In this document: positions 1-6,174 of the stretch, one piece after another
Layout of the letters: the number at the start of each line of letters is the position of its first letter
How positions within the stretch are numbered: position 1 is the first letter of the stretch
Assembly (NCBI GenBank): GCA_964645815.1
Contig: CAZYCR010000025.1
Coordinates: 1 to 10,987 of the forward strand
DNA: 10,987 bases
Direction of reading: 5' to 3'
Source: JAHISC01 sp964645815
GTDB lineage: Bacteria > Patescibacteriota > Patescibacteriia > UBA9934
Program-made: the position numbers and the translations under genes
The notes under the pieces: generated by a model
The model's database searches: none
Told to the model about the DNA's origin: nothing
What the model saw: the letters and a program-made list of their open reading frames with translations, nothing else

Positions 1-2
1 AA

Positions 3-305
3 AAAGAACGTCGGGAAATCAGTAAAATGATTAAAGATGAATTAAGATCAAATCAACGCTATCAGGAAATCCAAGAAGAAATGAAAAACCTACGTGATGA
101 AAAGAAGACTATCGAAGTTGATGCCAAATCAGGGGCCGACGGTGATCGTTTAGATGACCTTAAGGTAGATATTGAGACAGACCAAGAACTTTTGTCAGAT
201 TTGGTTGTTAATATGTATGCTAAAAATGAGAATGTTGAAATTGTCGATGAAAACGATGAAAAATGGTATCCACAATTCAGAGTTACTTATAAACGCTCAA
301 ATTAA
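3..305 (+). CDS. Hypothetical coiled-coil protein, 5'-partial
   Basis: I do not recognise this gene. The reading frame is open from the left edge (phase 3) to a TAA at 303-305. The first ATG in the window is at 27, but no ribosome binding site precedes it and the upstream codons read as similar charged helical protein (KERREISK), so the true start probably lies outside the window. The visible part is about 100 residues, rich in E, K, D and Q, with no signal peptide or membrane segment. Two charged helical stretches (about residues 1-30 and 45-65 counted from ATG 27) flank a short Gly/Asp turn, suggesting a helical hairpin or coiled coil. The last 20 residues are less helical and contain aromatic residues (WYPQF). 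It lies 29 bases before the polymer-forming gene, so the two may be co-transcribed. Function unknown. Confidence 0.6.
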   Translation, partial: KERREISKMIKDELRSNQRYQEIQEEMKNLRDEKKTIEVDAKSGADGDRLDDLKVDIETDQELLSDLVVNMYAKNENVEIVDENDEKWYPQFRVTYKRSN

Positions 306-334
306 ATTCAATCTTAACTTCATGACCAAATAAT

Positions 335-1495
335 ATGAAGTATCTAATTTCAACATTAGCCTTGGCGGCAGTACTTTTTGTACCGAATCTGGCGCTGGCG
401 GCTCAATTTGAAGGAGCAGAGGAATACACTCTCACTTCTGACAGGGTCATCGACGAAAATTTTTATGTCGGTGGTACCAATGTTTTTCTCTCAGGCACTG
501 TCAACGGCGATCTGTTTGCCGCTGGTTCAAATTTAACTCAGACAGGCACGGTAGGCGCAGACAGCACGCTTGCAGCCGGCAACGTTCAGATCATTGGACC
601 AACAGCCGGTGATTTACGAGTTGCTGGAGGCACGGTTATCATCGGGGGAGACGTTGGCGGTGAAGTTTTGGCAGCTGGTGGTATGTTGACTGTTTCGCCG
701 GAAACAGACATCGCCGGCAAGACCTACTTAGCCGGTGGTGTTGTTAACATGGGTGGAACAATCAATAACGATGTTTTGATTTTTGGTGACGAAGTTCAAT
801 TGCAGGGTGTTATTAATGGCAATGCAGTCATTAAAGCTGAAACTTCTTTGACGATTGGCGATGGCGCAATTGTTACTGGACTACTTAAGTACGAAGCACC
901 GGACGTGGTTGCGATTCCATCTAGTGCACAAATCGGAACGTTGGATTTCACCAAGATCTCAGAGACAGAATCCATGCCGGATACAGATATGATGCTCGAA
1001 GGTTGGCAGGACTTTTGGCGTGGCTTTGGTGTTGCTTTTAAAGTTTTGCGCTTGTTGACTCTAATTGCGTCGGTTTTAGTTATCTTCTTTGTCTTTAAGA
1101 AAAATTCAAGTGAAGTCGTGGAAGATGGTCTCAAGGAATTTGGTTGGGATTTACTTCGAGGTTTAGTGCTTTGGATTGTAGCGCCGATCACAGTAATAAT
1201 TTTACTCTTCACTGTCGTTGGTTCTGGTTTAGGAATAATTGTTGCTGCGGCTTATTTCTTTGCCTTGGTCTTGGCCAGAATTTTTGGAGCAATGTTGCTC
1301 GGATTCTTAATCTTCAGGCTTTTCCAAAAGAAAAATAAAGAATTCACTTGGCCGGCAGCTTTGACCGGTGCCGGGGCTTTCTGGTTACTGGGCTTTATTC
1401 CTGTAGTTGGCTGGTTGGCTAGGGCGGTCTTTATGCTGACAGCCTTGGGTAGCATTCTTTACCTCTGGTATAAACAAGTTTGGCTAAAAAGATAG
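335..1495 (+). CDS. Secreted polymer-forming (bactofilin-like) protein with C-terminal membrane segments
   Basis: The 386-residue protein begins with a typical signal peptide: a short basic start (MKYL), a hydrophobic core and a likely cleavage after Ala22/Ala23 (LALAA). Residues about 35-205 are short Gly/Val/Ile-rich repeats such as GTVNGDL, AGDLRVAGG and GGTINNDV, about every 16-20 residues. This is the pattern of the right-handed beta-helix of bactofilins and polymer-forming cytoskeletal proteins. After a linker containing acidic and Trp residues (210-230) come roughly four hydrophobic segments (about 236-254, 273-297, 298-327 and 340-378). The beta-helix would therefore sit outside the cytoplasm, anchored by a helical membrane domain, unlike classical cytoplasmic bactofilins. 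No Shine-Dalgarno sequence precedes the ATG at 335, but the signal peptide begins directly there, which supports the start. Likely role: a surface or envelope scaffold (inference). A terminator follows. Confidence 0.75.
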   Translation: MKYLISTLALAAVLFVPNLALAAQFEGAEEYTLTSDRVIDENFYVGGTNVFLSGTVNGDLFAAGSNLTQTGTVGADSTLAAGNVQIIGPTAGDLRVAGGTVIIGGDVGGEVLAAGGMLTVSPETDIAGKTYLAGGVVNMGGTINNDVLIFGDEVQLQGVINGNAVIKAETSLTIGDGAIVTGLLKYEAPDVVAIPSSAQIGTLDFTKISETESMPDTDMMLEGWQDFWRGFGVAFKVLRLLTLIASVLVIFFVFKKNSSEVVEDGLKEFGWDLLRGLVLWIVAPITVIILLFTVVGSGLGIIVAAAYFFALVLARIFGAMLLGFLIFRLFQKKNKEFTWPAALTGAGAFWLLGFIPVVGWLARAVFMLTALGSILYLWYKQVWLKR

Positions 1496-1505
1496 CTAAA
1501 ATAAG

Positions 1506-1540
1506 ATAGCCTTGCCAATCTGGCCGGGCTATTTTGTTTT
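1506..1540 (+). terminator. Rho-independent terminator after the polymer-forming gene
   Basis: ATAGCC (1506-1511) pairs with GGCTAT (1527-1532), and inside it GCCA (1514-1517) pairs with TGGC (1521-1524) around a three-base loop. The stem runs straight into a T-rich tract (TTTTGTTTT). It lies 11 bases after the stop codon and separates the polymer-forming gene from the secDF promoter. Confidence 0.75.
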
Positions 1541-1543
1541 CAC

Positions 1544-1572
1544 TTGCACTTCTTGGTAGAATGCACTAAAAT
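1544..1572 (+). promoter_or_regulatory. Sigma70-type promoter for secDF
   Basis: TTGCAC (1544-1549, a -35 box with four of six consensus bases) is followed after exactly 17 bases by TAAAAT (1567-1572, a -10 box with five of six). It sits just after the upstream terminator and 24 bases before the secD start, predicting transcription from about 1579 and a short leader of about 18 bases. Confidence 0.65.
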
Positions 1573-1596
1573 ATCGGAACTTTTGGAAAAATACTT

Positions 1597-3615
1597 ATGA
1601 ATAGTAAAAAAGGTAAGAAACGATTCGGTTTGCATGCTTCATTTTTATGCATCATCATCGTTTTTATTCTCACCGCCTCAGCAGCTTTCCCAAGTTACTG
1701 GAATTCGGCTGTGGATAGTGTGGGTTTTGGTCCAAAGTTTCCAGATAATGGATTTCAACTAGGACTTGATCTTCAAGGAGGTACTCATTTGGTCTACGAG
1801 GCTGATATGTCAGAGATTCCGGCCGGTGATCGCGCAGATGCCTTGGAAGGTGTTCGAGATGTTATAGAACGTCGAGTTAACGCATTTGGTGTAGCTGAGC
1901 CTTCAATTGTTACCAATATTTCAGGTGGCAATTATCGAATTATTATTGAGCTCGCTGGTGTCTTTGACGTCAATGACGCTATTTCGATCATTGGAGAGAC
2001 TCCAATTCTTGAATTTAAGTTGCCGGTAGAGGAAGTAAATATTGAACCAACAGCAGAGGAACAAGAAATTATCGACGCTGCTCAGAAAGAAGAAAAGGCG
2101 AGCGCTTTGGCAGTTTTGGATGAGGCTTTGGCTGGTGGAGATTTTGACAACTTGGTAAAAGATTATTCGATTGACTCTTATACAAAGAAAGATAACGGTT
2201 ACTACGGTTATATTACAGAGACTGATCCAACTTTTGGTGAACTTGCTGCCCAAATTTCTGACGATAATTTGAAACCGGGTGTGATTGACGGACTCTATGA
2301 GTCAAATTCACAGATGTACATTGTCAATTTATTAAACATTGGTGAAGAAGAGTATGTAACTGCTTCACATATTTTGATTTGTTGGGAAGGAGCAACTAAG
2401 TGTACTCAAACTCGGTCAAAGGGCGAGGCTCAAATATTGACTGAAGAATTGATGGCTGAGGCAACAACTGAAAATTTTGCTACTCTGGCCGAAGAAAATT
2501 CAGATGATCCATCAGTGGAAGGAAGCGGCGGTTTTTTGGGAGAGGTGAGCCGAGGCATGATGGTAGAGCCATTTGAAGCAGCATTATTCAACCTAAAAGA
2601 TAACTCGATTTCTACCGAGTTAGTGGAAACTGAGTTCGGCTATCATATTATTTACCGAGCTGATTCACGCCAAGAACCAAAATACGAGATTGCTTACATT
2701 GAAATGCCATGGACAACTGTTTCCGATGTTAAGAATATTGAGCCATGGGAGAATACAGCTTTGTCAGGTAAACACTTGAAGCACGCGGCCGTAGCTTTCA
2801 ATCAAAATACCAACGTTCCGTACGTAGAAATTAGTTTTAACTCCGAAGGAGCCGATCTTTTCGGTCAGTTAACAGAGGAAAACGTTGGTCAAATAATCGG
2901 CATCTTCTTGGATGGCGAAGCGATTTCAACACCGGTCGTGCAAGAGGCGATCTACGGTGGGGAAGCGACCATTACAGGTAACTTCACTCTGGAAGAGGCA
3001 AAATTATTCGCTCAGCGCTTGAATGCCGGTGCTTTACCAGTGCCAATTAACTTGCTCTCTGAACAAACAGTTGGACCAACTCTTGGTCATCTTTCATTTG
3101 AACAAAGCATCAACGCAGCACTCATTGGTCTTTTGTTGGTTGCCCTCTTCATGATTGCTTGGTACCGCTTGCCAGGTCTTTTAGCCGTACTCGCACTCTT
3201 AGTTTACGCCTCAGTTAACTTGGCACTGTACAAGTGGCTGGGTGTAACTCTGACTCTAGCCGGTATTGCCGGATTTATCTTGTCTTTGGGTATGGCCGTT
3301 GACGCCAACGTCTTAATCTTCGAGCGTCTTAAAGAGGAATTGCGCAGCGGACGAGATCTGGCAACAGCAATTGACGAAGGTTTCCGCCGAGCTTGGACTT
3401 CAATCCGTGACGGAAACATTACTACTTTGATCGCAGCGACCGTCTTGTTCTCAATGGGCACGGGATTTGTTAAAGGATTTGCTCTAACACTCGGGCTTGG
3501 TATTCTTGTTTCAATGTTGACAGCGATCCTAGTTACTCGCATGTTCTTGAAGTGGTTCACTAATTGGAAGTTTTTGCGAGCCAACTGGCTTTTTAACGGC
3601 AAAAAATCAGAATAA
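1597..3615 (+). CDS. secD: Protein translocase subunit SecD with inserted parvulin-type PPIase domains
   Basis: SecD and SecF form the membrane complex that uses the proton gradient to help pull proteins through SecYEG. The 672-residue protein has an N-terminal membrane helix (about 14-32), the family motif LGLDLQGGTHL (55-65), the ERRVNAFGV segment (91-99), the P1 head with LDG (438-440) and LNAGALPVPI (475-484), and five C-terminal membrane segments (about 503-655) including GMAVDANVLIFER with the conserved Asp569. Between LEFK (138-141) and WENTALSGK (384-392), where SecD normally continues directly, about 215-240 extra residues are inserted. Residues 252-355 match a PpiC/parvulin rotamase: SHIL with His258, EENSDDPS (299-306), GGFLGE (311-316), EPFEAALF (324-331) and the terminal FGYHII (347-352). 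Residues 165-248 look like a second, degenerate copy. GGAAAA lies six bases before the ATG. SecD assignment is firm; isomerase activity is inferred. Confidence 0.97.
   Translation: MNSKKGKKRFGLHASFLCIIIVFILTASAAFPSYWNSAVDSVGFGPKFPDNGFQLGLDLQGGTHLVYEADMSEIPAGDRADALEGVRDVIERRVNAFGVAEPSIVTNISGGNYRIIIELAGVFDVNDAISIIGETPILEFKLPVEEVNIEPTAEEQEIIDAAQKEEKASALAVLDEALAGGDFDNLVKDYSIDSYTKKDNGYYGYITETDPTFGELAAQISDDNLKPGVIDGLYESNSQMYIVNLLNIGEEEYVTASHILICWEGATKCTQTRSKGEAQILTEELMAEATTENFATLAEENSDDPSVEGSGGFLGEVSRGMMVEPFEAALFNLKDNSISTELVETEFGYHIIYRADSRQEPKYEIAYIEMPWTTVSDVKNIEPWENTALSGKHLKHAAVAFNQNTNVPYVEISFNSEGADLFGQLTEENVGQIIGIFLDGEAISTPVVQEAIYGGEATITGNFTLEEAKLFAQRLNAGALPVPINLLSEQTVGPTLGHLSFEQSINAALIGLLLVALFMIAWYRLPGLLAVLALLVYASVNLALYKWLGVTLTLAGIAGFILSLGMAVDANVLIFERLKEELRSGRDLATAIDEGFRRAWTSIRDGNITTLIAATVLFSMGTGFVKGFALTLGLGILVSMLTAILVTRMFLKWFTNWKFLRANWLFNGKKSE
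2089..2340 (+). other. Degenerate parvulin-like repeat within SecD
   Basis: Residues 165-248 of SecD follow the parvulin outline: an Ala-rich helix, then GGDFDNLVKDYSID (180-193), a Gly/Tyr turn (GYYGY), a helix with LAAQISDD, a PGVIDGL turn and a final strand YIVNLLNI. The opening HIL motif and the closing FGYHII motif of active parvulins are absent. It is probably a structural, non-catalytic copy placed before the complete domain. The similarity is judged by eye. Confidence 0.5.
2350..2661 (+). other. PpiC/parvulin peptidyl-prolyl isomerase domain within SecD
   Basis: SecD residues 252-355 carry the characteristic series of a PpiC-type rotamase: opening strand with His258, helix (EAQILTEELM), the segment ENFATLAEENSDDPS (292-306), GGFLGEVSRG (311-320), EPFEAALFNL (324-333) and closing FGYHIIYR (347-354). 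The binding-pocket positions seen in parvulins (His258, Asp303/304, Phe326, Phe347, His350) are present. An inserted loop between the first strand and helix carries Cys262 and Cys269, which could form a disulfide outside the cytoplasm (inference). Confidence 0.85.
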
Positions 3616-3619
3616 AAGT

Positions 3620-4513
3620 ATGAAAAACATTAATATCATCGGACTTTCAAAAGTTTGGCTGGGTATTTCATCGGTTCTCGTGGTTGCTTCAGTCGTCTGC
3701 ATGATTGTCTTTGGTCTCAATTTCGGGATTGACTTTACTGGTGGAAGTTTGATGGAAATGCAGTTTGGTGATGAAGTAACTTCAGAAACGCTCATCAATG
3801 ATTTCCAGACGCTTGGATATGAAGTAACGCCGCAAAGGAGTGATGAAAATGTTTGGTTGGTTCGTCTGCAAACCATAACAACGGAAGAACACCAGAAAAT
3901 TTTGGACTCACTTTCCAGTAGTCACGAAAATTTTGAAGAACTCCGTTTTGAATCGATCGGACCGGTTATTGGTCAGGAGTTGAAACAAAAGTCTGTTGGT
4001 GCAGTGATTTTGCTGCTCATCTTAATTGTTCTCTACGTCGCCTGGGCATTCCGTAAAGTTTCCAAACCGGTTTCTTCTTGGAAATACGGATTATTGACGA
4101 TCGTCGCCGCTCTCCATGACGTAATTATTCCAATCGGAATTTTCTCGGTCCTTGGCCATTATTATGGTTATCAGATCGATACTGCTTTCATTGCTGCGAT
4201 TTTGACCATTCTCGGTTATTCCATTAACGATACCATAGTGGTTTTTGACCGTACTCGTGAAAATTTGGTTACTAATCGACACAGTGATTTCTCTTTTGAT
4301 GAGATAGTTAACCGTAGTGTGGTTCAGAGTTTTGGCCGATCAATGAATACCTCTATCACTACACTTTTGGTCTTAATGGCGATTTTCTTCTTTGGAGCAA
4401 TCACCATTAAACCATTTGTTCTCGCTTTGATCGTCGGAATTATTGCCGGAACATATTCATCCATCTTCATTGCCAGCCCACTTCTAGTCTATTGGCAAAA
4501 AAGAATCAAATAA
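3620..4513 (+). CDS. secF: Protein translocase subunit SecF
   Basis: SecF is the partner of SecD in the membrane complex that completes protein export. The 297-residue protein is full length for the short bacterial SecF type. It shows membrane helix 1 (about 13-33), the signature FGIDFTGGSLMEMQF (35-49), a small P4-like head domain, IGPVIGQELKQKS (113-125), and five further membrane segments. These include LHDVIIPIGIF (165-175), the motif GYSINDTIVVFDRTRENL (199-216) and NRSVVQSFGRSMNTSITTL (231-249). The conserved Asp/Arg residues of the fourth segment (Asp204, Asp210, Arg211, Arg213) are all present. It starts four bases after the secD stop without an obvious Shine-Dalgarno sequence, so translation is probably coupled to secD. 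A strong terminator follows, making secDF a two-gene operon. Nothing is unusual in this subunit, in contrast to its SecD partner. Confidence 0.97.
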   Translation: MKNINIIGLSKVWLGISSVLVVASVVCMIVFGLNFGIDFTGGSLMEMQFGDEVTSETLINDFQTLGYEVTPQRSDENVWLVRLQTITTEEHQKILDSLSSSHENFEELRFESIGPVIGQELKQKSVGAVILLLILIVLYVAWAFRKVSKPVSSWKYGLLTIVAALHDVIIPIGIFSVLGHYYGYQIDTAFIAAILTILGYSINDTIVVFDRTRENLVTNRHSDFSFDEIVNRSVVQSFGRSMNTSITTLLVLMAIFFFGAITIKPFVLALIVGIIAGTYSSIFIASPLLVYWQKRIK

Positions 4514-4536
4514 ATTAAACCTGAAAGTAAACATTG

Positions 4537-4562
4537 GAACGGCTTAATCAGGCCGTTCTTTT
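4537..4562 (+). terminator. Rho-independent terminator after secF
   Basis: GAACGGC (4537-4543) and GCCGTTC (4552-4558) form a perfect seven-base-pair stem with an eight-base loop, followed by TTTT at 4559-4562. It lies 23 bases after the secF stop codon. Confidence 0.85.
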
Positions 4563-4597
4563 GCTTCCAACAACTCTATAACTTCTCATGCTTCTTA

Positions 4598-4606
4598 TGT
4601 TATAAT
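4598..4606 (+). promoter_or_regulatory. Extended -10 promoter for the ATPase operon
   Basis: TGTTATAAT is a perfect extended -10 element (TGn followed by TATAAT at 4601-4606). No good -35 box is present at 16-18 bases upstream (ATAACT at 4578-4583 is the best spaced), which is common for extended -10 promoters. Transcription would start near 4613, only about 11 bases before the GTG start at 4624, giving a very short leader. Confidence 0.65.
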
Positions 4607-4623
4607 ATGACAAACAAATAAGT

Positions 4624-6168
4624 GTGAACGAATTGCTTGTCGAAATTCAGAATTTCATTACCACTACACCGATTGAAGTACTAGGAGCTTACGTGCTTTT
4701 AGTTATCTTTCCGGTGGCTGTTTTTGGTGTTTTGGTTTGGGGTTTTGCTGAACTTTGGATCGATACCAAACAGGGTCAATACATTGATGGTCTTAAATGG
4801 GCTTTGTTAGCTATTGAAATTCCTCAGGACGCTATTCAGACGCCAAAGGGCATGGAAAATTTTTTTGATAACCTGATGGGCAGCAAATCCTCAATTACTT
4901 GGCGCGAAAAATGGCTATTGGGAAAGACTCAGGCTTTCTTTGCTTTTGAGATAGTGTCTAACGAAGGCCATATTCAGTTTTATATTCGAACGATAGAGAA
5001 ATATCGTGACCTGGTTGAAGCTGCTCTTTATGCACAGTATCCGGAAGCGCAAATTACTGAAGTTGAAGACTATGTTAATGCAGGTCCGGATGAATTCCCA
5101 AATGAAAATTATGATCTTTGGGGCAGTGAAATGGTACTCTCTAAAGATAGCTTTTTCCCGCTTAAAACTTATGAAATGTTTGAGCACACCGGAGAGAAGG
5201 ACTTACGCTTCAAAGACCCGATTCTACCGATGCTTGAAATGATGGGTAAGATGAAATCCGGTGAGCATTATTGGGTTCAGATTATTATNNNNNNNNNNAA
5301 GAAGGGGACGGCTTATATCGAAAAAACCTACGGACGCGAAGCGGCAAAGAGTAAGAGTTGGTTCTCCGAGAATATTGGTTGGTTACCAGGCGGAATTTTA
5401 GAACAAACAGTTGGTTTGGGTTTTGGACAAGAACCAGAGAAAAAACCAGATGATTTCAAAATGTTTAAGATCACGCCGGAAGAACGTGAAAAATTGGAAC
5501 TGGTTGCCAAGAAAATTTCAAAATTAGGCTGGCAAGCCAAAGTCCGTTTTGTTTATTGGGCCAAACACGAAGTTTTCCGTAAAGGCACAATCGCGGCCAT
5601 GACCAAAGGAATTTTTAACCAGTACGCAATTTTAGGTGTTAATAAACTTGGTCTACATAATGCATCAACTCCAAAAGACGACTATTTCTATATGCTCTGG
5701 CAGATGCCAATGAAGCAGCGACGTCTTATGCAACGTTATAAAAAACGTAAATTGACTGCCGGTTGTCTGCCTTATATTCTCAATTCCGAAGAACTGGCTT
5801 CTCTTTTTCACTTACCAACCAGTGGTGCCAGAACTCCGGTTTTGACTTCACTTGGTGCACGTCGAGCTGAGCCGCCGGTTGAGTTGGGTATGGTTGGAGG
5901 CGAACCGGAATCAATTCTCATGAACCTGGATCGTACTGAACCAGATATTGCTTCTTTGCAGTTACCGTCTCAATCAACAAAGCTCTCAGTTCCAACTCCT
6001 CAATCTCCAACAACAATGCCAAGAGAGGAGATTATTCACCAGCCAGCCTCTTCACCGACAATTGAAGAAATGCCGCGTCCTGGCCGACCTGCGCCGCTCC
6101 CACCCGGGTTGGATTTATCTGAAGAGCCAGCTAGCACAGAAGGTTCACCTGAGGATTTACCAGTATAA
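4624..6168 (+). CDS. Membrane-anchored partner protein of VirD4-like ATPase (contains assembly gap)
   Basis: The 514-residue frame starts at GTG 4624 with no Shine-Dalgarno sequence; the GTG is chosen because the frame opens close to the promoter and immediately reads into the membrane helix (about 18-45). The soluble part contains HIQFYIRTIEKYRDLVEAALYAQYPEAQI (starting at 116), a pattern I recall as the N-terminal domain found before or fused to VirD4/HerA-like ATPases, and near its end ILNSEELASLFHLP (385-398) and the RRAEPP turn (413-418). Residues 430-514 are a Pro/Ser/Thr-rich, probably disordered tail. The next gene, six bases on, is the ATPase, so this protein likely anchors it to the membrane; exact role unknown. 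Ten Ns at 5289-5298 hide codons 222-225; the frame is kept across them, but the real number of missing residues is uncertain. It is not a Walker ATPase itself. Confidence 0.75.
   Translation: MNELLVEIQNFITTTPIEVLGAYVLLVIFPVAVFGVLVWGFAELWIDTKQGQYIDGLKWALLAIEIPQDAIQTPKGMENFFDNLMGSKSSITWREKWLLGKTQAFFAFEIVSNEGHIQFYIRTIEKYRDLVEAALYAQYPEAQITEVEDYVNAGPDEFPNENYDLWGSEMVLSKDSFFPLKTYEMFEHTGEKDLRFKDPILPMLEMMGKMKSGEHYWVQIIXXXXKKGTAYIEKTYGREAAKSKSWFSENIGWLPGGILEQTVGLGFGQEPEKKPDDFKMFKITPEEREKLELVAKKISKLGWQAKVRFVYWAKHEVFRKGTIAAMTKGIFNQYAILGVNKLGLHNASTPKDDYFYMLWQMPMKQRRLMQRYKKRKLTAGCLPYILNSEELASLFHLPTSGARTPVLTSLGARRAEPPVELGMVGGEPESILMNLDRTEPDIASLQLPSQSTKLSVPTPQSPTTMPREEIIHQPASSPTIEEMPRPGRPAPLPPGLDLSEEPASTEGSPEDLPV
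5289..5298. other. Assembly gap (10 Ns)
   Basis: Ten unknown bases interrupt the membrane-anchored protein gene after GEHYWVQII. A round number of Ns is usually a scaffolding placeholder, so the true gap length may differ. The frame is preserved on both sides. Confidence 0.98.
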
Positions 6169-6174
6169 TTTTCT

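Noticed and set aside
331..336. TAATAT as a -10 box
   Set aside because: It overlaps the start codon of the polymer-forming gene and has no suitable -35 box, so it cannot serve that gene.
796..1212. Reverse-strand frame of 138 codons within the polymer-forming gene
   Set aside because: Its translation is a low-complexity shadow (Ser/Lys/Thr-rich) of the forward beta-helix and membrane coding sequence.
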